64,000 nt of DNA. Source: Tribonema minus. Taxonomy: Eukaryota; Sar; Xanthophyceae; Tribonematales; Tribonemataceae. Below the pieces are notes generated by a model, which saw nothing but the letters and a program-made list of their open reading frames with translations, did not search any database and was not told where the DNA came from. Shown piece by piece: positions 24,201 to 43,763 of the stretch (position 1 is the first letter of the stretch; each line of letters begins with the position of its first letter). Both the position numbers and the translations under genes were made by a program. The DNA lies in contig JAFCMP010000235.1 in NCBI GenBank assembly GCA_017506865.1, forward strand, positions 930,001 through 994,000, given 5' to 3'.

Positions 24201-27200
24201 GGCGGCGCAATTGCATGGTTGCAGGAGACAGCATCGGCCTGGAAACCTGGGGCGGCTCTTTGCTGGTGCACCTGACGATTTGTTGGCATGTCTTGTGGCT
24301 GCGATACAGTCAAGCATGCGTGTTTGGCAAGAGTCATGTTGCCCATGAATGTCTGGATCTGCTGTGTCACTTTGTGTCCGCAGTAGTTGTTGCACTGGTT
24401 GCTTTGCTGGAGTCAATGGAGCGCAATTCACCAGCCAGCATCTTCAAGATCTATGCAACCAGATATTGCAATTTTCAATGCAGTTATGGTTATGCTGCTT
24501 CTGAGTATGTGGCACTCGTACTTAAACCTTGCAGTGACACACTACGCCTCTCCATTGTTTCTTGGCTGCTCTCTCAGACGGACACCAAGAAGATCTCCAT
24601 GGTCAGCCTGTATTTTGAGACGTTCCCCTACCGCCTGAACGAGACCACGGGCACCATTGACTACGACAAGCTGGAGGAGAACGCCAAGCTATTCAGGCCC
24701 AAGGTGACATCCCCCCTCTGCGACGAACACATTCTGCGAGCACTGTCAAAGTCTTGGTGCATGTGTACACATTTTGCGAGCACTGTCAAAGTCTTGGTGC
24801 ATGTGTACTCTTGTTGTATGTTTTGGTTGCCAGTGGGGTGTGAAAAGCCCACTTGCCTCGGATTGCACTTGGTGCGGCACCGCCATCCACCGGAGGTATG
24901 GATGACAATCACTAAATGTGTCATGCCTGGGTCACGTAGATCATACGCCTTTGCCGCACAGGTCTCAGCGTACCTGTCAGAAACATGACGAAGGCGATAC
25001 CTGTCTGCCGCCAATGCACACACCGCAGCCCGTCGTTGAGCACTGACAGCAGCGATCAACTTCAACAACTGCCACCAACCTCTACGAGTGGCCGTAATTT
25101 GACACGTGACTGACACTGCCGCACACACGCCGCGTCCCGCTCTGCCCGCAGCTCATCGTGGCCGGCGCGTCGGCGTACTCGCGGTGCATTGACTACGCGC
25201 GCATGCGCAAGATCGCTGACGCCAGCGGTGCATACCTGCTGGCCGACATGGCGCACATCAGCGGACTCGTCGCCAGCGGCGAGATCCCCTCGCCGTTTGA
25301 GTACTCTGACATTGTCACCACCACCACGCACAAGTCGCTGCGCGGGCCGCGCGGCGCCATGATCTTCTACCGCAAGGGGCAGGTATGTGTACACATGCAC
25401 GGTTGTGTGCGTGGGATGAAAGCATGCTAGGCACCTTGCAGTCGCTCGCGCCGCGTCAGCCATAGCAAATATGGTAGTGCCATGCGTTTGGGCACCAGAC
25501 TGTGCTTGACATGATTGTGTGGGGACGAAGATGGCACGAGGCTTTCAAGCTGAGACATGGAGCAGTTGCGACTCATTCACTGTTGATCAGACCTCAAGGC
25601 AGTACTTGTCGATTGCGCATGTCCTACACAGCATCAGCACTTACGTGCACTCATGATGCTTCTTGTATGCGCTTGCGTAGTAGCTGTAGTGGCCGTGGCT
25701 GTGTCATCCCTCAATGTTTGTTTACAAGGCAAACAGCAGGAACAGATCTGCACGCCAGTGTGGTACTTCAGTACTTGCACATACATACACTCACGTTCCA
25801 CAACAACCCTCGCCGATGCTGCATGTGTGCAGCGCGGCACCACCAAGAAGGGTGACGCCATCATGTACGACATTGAGGACAAGATCAACTTTGCAGTCTT
25901 CCCCGGGCTCCAGGGCGGTCCCCACAACCACACCATTGCCGCACTCGCTACGGGTACGTCCTGCATGCCATTGAACATATCATGTCATGCTTAATAGTCT
26001 TTATTGCTATCTAAGCATGTTTTGGGTCCATAACACCTCAGATGCGCCGTTGCCGTGTTGCGCAAGGTCCGTCTGCCCTTTGGGCGCTGTACCGGGGCAT
26101 CCCCCAGGGGTTGAGCGCCGCTGCTCTCGCCGCTCACTACTACCTCACGTCTACATGAATTGATGGAGTGAGTTCCGCGTAAGCATGGCAGACAATGACT
26201 GTCAGCAAGCACACAGCTTTGTCGCAGGTGCTGTGTTGTGTTACGCCTTCCTGTACACAGAAATGGGTGTGGCAGCCTGAAGAGTTACCTCTGTCTCTGA
26301 CATGTGACTGACTTATGGCGTGGCATCATCACAAGAAAGCACACAACTTCCATTAGAGCCACAATCCACGTAGTAGTCTTCAAAGCCACCTATTCTTTGT
26401 TGATGTGTGGCTTTGCACTGCTTCGCCTCTGCGGCTCCATCACCCCCCCCCCCCCCCCCCCCCCCATACACCCCCTTGATTGTGAAATGCGCAGCACTCA
26501 AGCAGGCCAACACCCCGGAGTTCAAGGCGTACCAGAAGCAGGTGATGAAGAACTCGAGCGCGCTGGCTGACGCGCTGATGGGCATGGGCTACCAGCTGGT
26601 CAGCGGTGGAACCGACAACCACCTGCTGCTCGTGGACCTCAAGAAGGTGAGCGCTGCCATGTGTCTTCACTGTTCCAACGTGCGTCGAGTTCGCCTTTGC
26701 GGCATGTGCTCCAAGTGTAAGTTGGTGTAAATTGGCAGTTGCTGCCATGGCATCACAGGGTGCGACGCGTTTACGCACAATGGTCATCAGAAACTGTATG
26801 CCTCTCATCGTGCACTTCAATTTTCCATATGCCTCTCATCGTGCACTTCAATTTTCCGTGATCAGCTCGAGCGCATGGTCACTGCGCACACACGTTCACC
26901 GCTATTACCATCCCTGCAACATGCCCGGCAAACATGCAGTAAGTCGCAAACACTGCTTCCGGCAATGGCTGTGCGCGTCTCCGAGCATGTGTATATACGC
27001 ACACGAAGCTGACTCGCCAAGCGCGCGTGCGCTGTGTTTTCTGCTTGCGCAGTCCAAGAACATGGACGGCGCGCGTGTGGAGAGGGTGCTGGAGCTGGCC
27101 AACATGGCCACCAACAAGAACACGGTGAGCGATGTGCTGTAACTGCCGTAACTGTCACTCACATGGGCCCCGCTGCATTCCGCTGGGTCCTTGATTCTAC

Positions 27201-29090
27201 CAAAGAAGAAGTGTTGTCATAGGTTGCACTCAGAGTCAACGGCAAGATGAAGGAACAAACTTCAAGTAGCACACATGAACTGCCGTTACCATGAATGCGG
27301 TCACGCACCAATCAATACGACTCGAGTGGCCGTGCCGAAGGCAGTGCGGATCGTCGGCAACTTGCCATGCCGCATACATCTCATGAAAGAATCGTCACAA
27401 GCAAGTACACAATGGTCTTCGAACGAAACCTGCAGAGGCGAAAAACTTGTGGCACTTCACTAGGTAGTACAGTAGCTCATTTGTGCGCAAGGCGGAGGTC
27501 GAGCCGGAGCCCCAGCCCATCAGTCCCTCAGATAAGCCCCGCACACTTCCGTCAGACATGCCTAAATTAAGTTGGCGAGTCCCTTGTTGCCGCTGGCCTC
27601 TTCGACAGGGGCCTGACGGGAGTGTTCGGCGCTTATCTGAGGGTTGGACGGGCTGGGGCTCCGGCTCGGGCTCGGGCTTTTCTGTTTGAACAGTCCACAT
27701 AACTGTTGTCGAGGCAGCCCTGAAAACTTGAGGGGCGCTGTCTAATTCTGAGTGCTTGCGGCACTGACATTGCGCGCAGCGTCATCCGCAGGGCGCCGAC
27801 AGAGCTGTTCTTTGTACCCTTACAACTTGAGCACCATGACCGCCGTTGCATCGTCCACTTCGTGCTCATGAGCTTCACTACACTTGAGAGACGAACACGG
27901 CACTATGCCCTGGACGATGTACAACATACCTCATGAAATGTGCAGCTCTGAGCCGTTTTCCGACCGTCCACACGAGTCAAAAAGGTCCTTTGCAACATGC
28001 GCAAAAGAGTGCCCCACCACTTTTTCGCGCCACGACTCTGACCCTGACTTTTGCTGCAATTGCCATGACTACTGCAGGTGCCGGGCGACACCAGCGCACT
28101 CATGCCCGGCGGCATCCGCATGGGCGCGCCCGCCCTCACCACCCGCGGCTTCACCGAGGAGGACTTTGTCAAGGTTAGTCTGAATGAATGGGTGTGTATG
28201 TAGCTCCAAGCACACCGCAATAGCATTGTCATAGACCAGTTCAATTTACACCAAACTTCAGTCCCGCGGCTGTCGGGCACTCAGCTTTTGGGCTGAATCA
28301 CCAAATATCGGAATTTGGTGTAAATTGAACTGGTCTATGGACCTTTGAAAATAAAGGTTTGACAGAGGCTGGTTGTCATATATATGCGCATGGACCCAAC
28401 ACGCAGTGTGTCTGCAGCTGTTATCAGGGCTTGTAGTGCTTTGCTGCGACTTGTGCGTTGTATGAAGCAGGCGGTGAAGGTAATAAGCGTACCGTCAATT
28501 GCACATGAACCTCGCAGTCATATAGCGACACAATGCTGGTACTTGTTGTGTTGATGAGAGCGATTTCCAATGCGCATGTGTGTCCGACCTTTTGCACAAT
28601 TCAGTTTGCCAAATATATACGCCGTTACCCTCAACTCAAATGCTCGTCACTGAGCTATCCCTCTCACTTCTCCCTTGTCCGTGTGCTTTCGTTTACGCTG
28701 CGCCAAAACAGGTGGCGGAGTTCTTTGACCGCGGCGTCAAGATCTCGATGGACATCAAGGAGAAGACTGGCAAGCTCAAGGACTACAAGGCATTCCTCGC
28801 TAGCGGCGCAGACGCGCACCCAGAATTGGCCAAGGTACGTACAGACACTTGGCATTCACATACCTTTCTGCAGCGTTTTCAAGGTGCTCGTGCTCAGATC
28901 GTTCGTTGTTCATCTTGCGCACATGGCAAAACACCCTGGCAATTAACATCCAGCTCGCTGCCGTACTGATGTAACTGCTGTAACTGCTCCCGTGCCTGAC
29001 TGTGCGCAGCTCAAGGCGGACGTGGTGGCCTTCTCCCGGGGATTCCCCGCCATTGGCTTTGACGAGACTACCATGCGGTACCCTCAGTAG
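21244..29090 (+). CDS. SHMT: Serine hydroxymethyltransferase, mitochondrial (13 exons, 499 aa)
   Basis: Exons: 21244-21330, 21466-21526, 21754-21883, 22607-22742, 24108-24191, 24578-24703, 25152-25382, 25833-25953, 26495-26646, 27053-27124, 28078-28173, 28712-28834, 29010-29090. All junctions are GT-AG and in phase, totalling 1500 nt. SHMT is a PLP enzyme interconverting serine + THF and glycine + methylene-THF. In mitochondria of photosynthetic cells it works with glycine decarboxylase in photorespiration. Diagnostic segments are [61 protein letters not shown], the PLP-lysine site [15 protein letters not shown] (Lys ~269), [12 protein letters not shown] and [13 protein letters not shown]. 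The Arg-rich, acid-poor first exon ([20 protein letters not shown]) is a typical mitochondrial presequence, and length is normal for the family. No broken residue was seen. A TGTAA at ~29636 may be the polyadenylation signal. Confidence 0.97.
24732..24811. repeat. Two-copy tandem repeat in SHMT intron 6
   Basis: A ~41-bp unit containing TGCGAGCACTGTCAAAGTCT followed by TGGTGCATGTGTAC occurs twice in succession, the units beginning near 24733 and 24774, just downstream of the exon 6 donor. It is nearly identical, so it is recent. No function is suggested. Confidence 0.75.
26443..26465. repeat. Homopolymer run of 23 C in SHMT intron 8
   Basis: Twenty-three consecutive C lie 29 nt before the exon 9 acceptor, forming most of its pyrimidine tract. 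Similar long G/C runs occur at 40951-40973, 42332-42350, 32867-32881 and 52461-52473, so long poly-G/C is a general feature of this genome. Exact lengths are vulnerable to sequencing error. Confidence 0.85.
27490..27685. mobile_element. Fold-back/MITE-like inverted repeat in SHMT intron 10
   Basis: The left arm (~27495-27560) contains GAGCCGGAGCCCCAGCCC, CCCTCAGATAAGC and ACACTTCCGTCAG. The right arm (~27608-27680) holds their reverse complements in mirror order (CTGACGGGAGTGT, GCTTATCTGAGGG, GGGCTGGGGCTCCGGCTC). A ~45-nt centre separates them. No coding frame is present. Confidence 0.65.
28230..28339. mobile_element. Short MITE-like element with 26-bp perfect terminal inverted repeats
   Basis: CATAGACCAGTTCAATTTAC (continuing ACCAAA) at 28230-28255 is the exact reverse complement of 28314-28339. 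The 58-bp centre is itself partly palindromic (CCGCGG; AGCCCAAAAGCTGA-like). The unit of ~110 bp sits in SHMT intron 11. The flanks do not show an unambiguous target-site duplication by eye. Confidence 0.75.
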
Positions 29091-29389
29091 AGCCCAGGGC
29101 CATCCGTCTCTCCGTGTAGCAGCGTTTTGTGAGCGTAAGCAGTAAGCCGCCATCAGACCACCCCCACCCATAGTCGGTAAACCCACACGTGCCATGCGCA
29201 CGCAGGCGCCCCTACGCTAGTGCTGCCGCCGCCCCCGCCGCCGCTACATGCGGCCTGTTTATATAAAGCATATGGTTCAGTTTTGTCGGCTTGCTGTGGC
29301 GTTGCTCGTGCGCTGTGCTCTTGTTGGTGGTGTATGCTGTGTTTGGATAGGCCCTGGGGAGTGTGAGCGTGCAGTGATCGCGTGTTCTG

Positions 29390-29495
29390 CCTGACCGAGC
29401 ACAAGCAAGCACTTGCGCAGAGTGCACAGGCCATACCAGGCAGAACATATATGGCCTGTGCACTCTGCGCAAGTGCTTGCTTGTGCTCGGTCAGG
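29390..29495. repeat. Perfect 46-bp-arm inverted repeat (hairpin) in SHMT 3' region
   Basis: Positions 29390-29435 and 29450-29495 are exact reverse complements (outer end CCTGACCGAGCACAAGCAAG, inner end GGCCATA), separated by a 14-nt loop. It lies ~300 bp past the SHMT stop codon, before the first plausible polyadenylation motif, so it may be transcribed as a long hairpin in the SHMT 3' untranslated region or as its own transcript. The absence of any mismatch implies recent origin or selection. Confidence 0.9.
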
Positions 29496-30239
29496 TGCAA
29501 GATTATGCTTCGTGCCTTTCCTGCCTTTTTGTTGATCATGTAATTCTGTGCAGTACTTACATGGAATACCGCTGCAGTTGTTGCGCACTTCATGGAACAC
29601 CCTGTCTTCCTCTGCATGCCTGCAGCATGTGTATTTGTAACTGTTGCCCATGTAAACTACTTCACATCCGCGGTGCCAATTATCATGCCACTGGGCACAT
29701 GAGCTTCACAACTATATCCTATGTAAAGTTACTGCATCAGAGTGTTGCAGCAGAAAACATCACGTGCAGGTTCTTCGAGGGGAGGGGCGCACAGGCGCAC
29801 CCTATATACAGAGGATTTTTTTTTGCGTCATTGCTGAGCGCTGTGACAGCGCATAGAACTGAGGGCTCCTTGAACGACGACGGATGAGTGGTGCCTGGCA
29901 GTGGGGTTGCAGGGACAGATGCTGCCACTTCTTCGTGCGGCGGGGCCTCCCGTCTGTGGTTACCCTCCCCTCCAAGTGTCGCATTCTCACTTGTGCACTC
30001 TCAAGAGTGCCTCTTGGCTCTTGCTCCTCCATTCTACAACGCAAATCATGTGCCGCCACGTGGCCTGTAGTCGCGCGCAAATGCTGCTGCCCAGCCCAAC
30101 ACCATGCACAGCCCATGTGGCATCAATCAAGGGTGCTTGTGGCATCGGTCAGCCCCCTTGTAAGCGGAAAGATTGAGCTGTGGTTCATGGCAACCATGGG
30201 GGGCAAATGTGTAGCCAGCTATGCTGCACTTTGTACGAT
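29496..30239. other. Intergenic stretch, no gene seen
   Basis: Frames here lack paired splice sites or recognisable protein segments. TGTAA motifs at ~29636 and ~29651 are candidates for ending the SHMT transcript. Confidence 0.35.
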
Positions 30240-31990
30240 TGCGCTTGACATTCCTCACAAAAGAGAGAGAGAGAATAACATGCTACTGGGACCAACATTT
30301 CACCTGCCCACGGTGTCAGAAGAACTGCACGTTCAGCATGTCGTTGTCCTGTTCGACTTTGGTGTGACAGTTTCAATACGGTTTCATGGGCGGGTAACCT
30401 TTAACGAGCAACTGCCTGTTCAAAACCATCGCTCACCGTCGCGCAAGCACTCTTCTCCTTGCACACACAGCACAGCCAGGGGGCCTCACCAAGATAGCTA
30501 CTGCGCCGGAGGATGCCGTGTTGACACTCCACATCGCCGTCGTTAGGCCCACGGCCACCACCCTCGAGCAGCACTCAGCACGCCACACGACAGAGTTGCA
30601 GCGAGCTCTGCAGAGAGCACAAGGTCAGTGCTGGGTGCGTGCACCCGTGCTGGGAGAGAGCTATGCAGCAGAGTCATTCGAGCTAGAATGCCAGGAGGTC
30701 ATGCCGCACACTCCGGTGAGGCGGCGAGACCAGCGAGCTTGCCTGCAGCTCTCGGCAGCAAGTTTTTGTGCCCCAGTCTGTATCCTCAGCACTGTGAGCG
30801 CTTGGTAGGGGCGGCGTAGCAGGCGTTTGCATTGCGTATGGTGCGAATGCAGGCGCATGTGTCACGCCGCCCTCCTGGCACGACAGCTCGAGCTCTAGTC
30901 TTGACTGGAGGTTACCCGGGCGTCCGCCCCGCAGGGGTGGGAGTCCTGGCCTAGTCGGGACGCATTTATAGTGGAGGCAAGCACGTTTGAGCGGACACGA
31001 AGTGAAGACCGGAGTCTCGTAGAAGCTTGTTATAGACTGGTCCGGTGCGCGAGTTGGGGTGAAGGGCGTATCTTGTCACTTGGTGATGGGCGTATCTCAA
31101 GATACATCTTGTCGCTTGCGAGGCGCCATACTCCTCCTCTCGCACGATAGCAGCACCTGTGAGCTGAGAATTCGGATACCGCGTGTTAACACCGACTCAC
31201 TGACAGCGGCTCTGGCAGTCCGAACGTATCTACGACTGCGGTAGGGTACACACAGCATGTGCCACATGTGATGTGCCACATGTGATGTGTGCGCTCTACA
31301 TACGAGAGCCGCTCTTCGTGCCGCCGTACTTTCCTCCACCGACACTGCGTATGCATAGTATAATCGTGCTGGCTGCGCTGTGCACACACACACGATTTTT
31401 TTCCTCTGCGTACGGTCTTCACCTTGTTGCGGTGCAGAGGCCTGACACACAGCCCAATGCGCTGTGTGCACTAAGCAAGACCAGTGTGTGCACACCAGCC
31501 AGCAGCAGCTGCACCAACAGATGGTGCAGTTTGAAGCAACACGGACGAATAGAAACACCTTTGCAAGAGCATCTCCAGTCGTGCCGCAAAACAGTAACCA
31601 CAATTGCTACATCAGCAGCCCCATACACGCACCGCAGGTTACGCACTCGCAACACTGTGCACGCTGTGCACATTCTGCAGGTCCGCAAGCTGTGGTGCGA
31701 ATGTGGGGCAGCAAATGTGGCTTTTGCGTTTGCGGTTTTGCGACACGAGTGAAGATGCTGTTGTGAAGTCTGTCGAGCATCATCGACATATTTTAGTTTG
31801 TCGGTGCGTGTTTCATGTTTGAAAACGTTGTGAAATCATCGACAGGGTGAAGGGTGGGGGTGGGGGCAACATCAACTGTTCAAAACTCTTCGGTTGCTCA
31901 TCAACAAGTGAGGGTCGCGGATAGGGGGGATATGCACCGCTCAGCATGCTTGTGAAGCGCCCAATTGACTTAGATGGTGGCACGCACCTA
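30240..31990 (-). repeat. Dispersed ~1.7-kb repeat, copy B (inverted relative to copy A)
   Basis: The reverse complement of this stretch aligns with 3400-5130 from the C-rich block (here ~31850) through the TATAAAT box (30964-30970) to the GC-rich end (~30300), with small insertions and deletions. Open frames differ between copies, so no protein is supported. The two copies lie 25 kb apart in opposite orientation and enclose the SUN and SHMT genes. They could recombine to invert that segment. Confidence 0.75.
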
Positions 31991-32420
31991 TGTTTTCGAG
32001 AACGGAACAACAGGTTTTGCATGTGACATGTTGTGACAAATGTTGATGGGAGCAGAGAGCGAGTAGGGGTGGTGCACCGCAAAACTACAATCACCGTCTC
32101 AGATGCCACTACATAGTACATGTCGGCACTTCATTGCCTTGCGAAGGAGGAGACCATGCAAGCAAGCAAGGGCTCAAAACTCCAGTACTTCATTATATAG
32201 CCAGTTTGTAGCTTGCATATACCATGGTCTTATCCCACCCCTGCCCAAAAACGTTTCAGCAAGTCTATGATACCAGGGTGTGCACTGCTGTGGGATGTCA
32301 CGCTCGCACACGTGCTTTACTAGGTACTCTCATTTGGAGACAGCGTTTTGCAACAGCCTTGGAGCGCATACAACTCAAGCAGTAACATGCATACGTAAAC
32401 CAGCTCAAATTCAGTCAAGA

Positions 32421-32659
32421 TGTGTGTAAATATCACTGTACCACACATCAAGTTGAAGCCAGGCAGAGACTGCCCTCTTGTGTGCTAGCCCCGTCTAAGA
32501 TGTGTGTAAATATCACTGTACCACACATCAAGTTGAAGCCAGGCAGAGACTGCCCTCTTGTGTCCTAGCCCCGTCTAAGATGTGTGTAAATATCACTGTA
32601 CCACACATCAAGTTGAAGCCAGGCAGAGACTGCCCTCCTGTGTGCTAGCCGCGTCTTCT
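32421..32659. repeat. Three-copy tandem repeat, 80-bp unit
   Basis: Units begin at 32421, 32501 and 32581, each starting TGTGTGTAAATATCACTGTA and ending near GTGCTAGCCCCGTCTAAGA. Differences between units are one or two bases, so the array is young. It lies ~230 bp beyond the 3' end of kinase copy 1 and is not seen beside copy 2. Confidence 0.92.
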
Positions 32660-32769
32660 CTGTCCTCAGCGCCTCCAAAGTCACTGCCACATACTATCAG
32701 CTGAGCTGATACAGTTTTGCCGGCCCTGCTTGGTACAAACGATCCACCAACAGCACTCAAGCAAGGTCA

Positions 32770-42430
<9,661 letters not shown>

Positions 42431-43763
42431 CTTTCGTTGCGTGCTCGATTGAGCGTAGTACCAGGGGTGGCCGCATAGGTTGCATGAGCTCAGATGTGGC
42501 AGCTAGCTTCAACCTGATGTGTGTTCCAGTGAGATGTATGCACATGTTGAATCTGCATCAAGTAGGTACTACATTTGTACATGCACGTTACAGCTTCAGA
42601 TGTATGCGCTCTGAGACAGTTGCAATCCGCTGTTACCAACTCAGACTACCTTGTAGAGAACGTGTGCGAGCTGTAAGCAGCACCAGCAGCAGAGGATGAT
42701 CAACTTCAACTTCAAGGTGCGGCTGCCCTCCGGCTCTTGCCGGTCACGAGAACGCCGCGCCGTGCGCAGCAACAAGCACCTCGTTCCACTGGTGCTGAGC
42801 TTTGTCGGGCTGAGCTCCTGGCTGTCGCGGGGTCAGCAGGTTGCAGTGCGCGCGCTGCACAGCGTTAATTGTGAAGGGCTGTCGCCGCCCAAGTAATGAT
42901 GCGTACTCCTTCGCTGCTTGAGGTTGGTGAGTTGAGCCTGGGTTCGGCAAGCAGCGCCCACACCATGATCAAAGGAGGCATCACCCAACACCGTGGCATG
43001 GCTGTTGCAGAGCCCCGGAAAGTTGGCAGCACAAAGCGTGTGAAACTGCTACATATCCATGCCAATGTTTTTGAGATGAAGATAGGCTGTTGCTGGGGCG
43101 GGGCATGGCCGCAACTTGAAGAGGCGTGTGTGTGTGACGCTCCATCACAAGCTACAAACGTTGAAGGCTCTGTTTCTTGACAGCTGTGACCACACTCGGA
43201 TGCCCTTACAAGTGCCCAAAGTGAGACAGCCCTGCTGTGAACTGCCCCACTGTGAACTACTGTGAACTGCAGTTGAAATGTACTTTTGAAATGTATTTGA
43301 AGTTGCATACACACTTGAAGTTGCATACCTCCCCTTGATGCGCGCGTGGGGGCTCTTTGAAAGGTCCATGTTCCTGAATGCACTTCTCATGCACATCAAT
43401 GGGGAAAAGTTCATCATTGACACAGAGTGGATATAAGACTGCTGGAGATGGCACCAGAGATCGGGCATCACACAGTGCCACAGCGATAGCCGTGCCAAGC
43501 AGTGCTGTGTATTAGGTGCGTGCTCCGTGTGGCGCATGTCTTGAGGACGCACTAGCGATGTTGCCCAATGTCATCAAGCAAGTGCTAGGTGCACGCACCG
43601 TGCGAGCCTCCCAGCTCATGCGGACACGCACCCCAATTCAACCACGAGATGTGATGGAGTTTGCCTTGTGGCAAAACTTGGCTGGCGCAGCATCAGATGA
43701 GCACTGACTATGTGACAGCCTGATCCAATCAGCGCCTTCCAGGCAGCCAATCGCAGGCTGCGA
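42431..43763. other. Convergent intergenic region, no supported gene
   Basis: This lies between the 3' ends of kinase copy 2 and the oxygenase gene. A 66-codon frame at 42696-42896 has no paired splice sites or recognisable family. A TTACA on the plus strand at ~43206 (TGTAA on the minus strand) may end the oxygenase transcript. A short repeat of TTGAAGTTGCATAC occurs at ~43298-43328. Confidence 0.4.

Noticed and set aside
24020..24988. 322-codon plus-strand open frame
   Set aside because: It overlaps SHMT exons 5 and 6 but runs through their introns. It shares frame with exon 6 only, and the family alignment requires splicing at 24191/24578 and 24703/25152.
29390..29495. Rho-independent terminator reading of the hairpin
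   Set aside because: The locus is eukaryotic nuclear DNA with spliceosomal introns, and no U-tract follows the stem.
42696..42896. 66-codon frame starting INFNFKVRLPSG
   Set aside because: It is short and isolated, without splice partners, and lies between two convergent gene ends. Its opening bases are the common ACTTCAACTTCAAG-type repeat motif.
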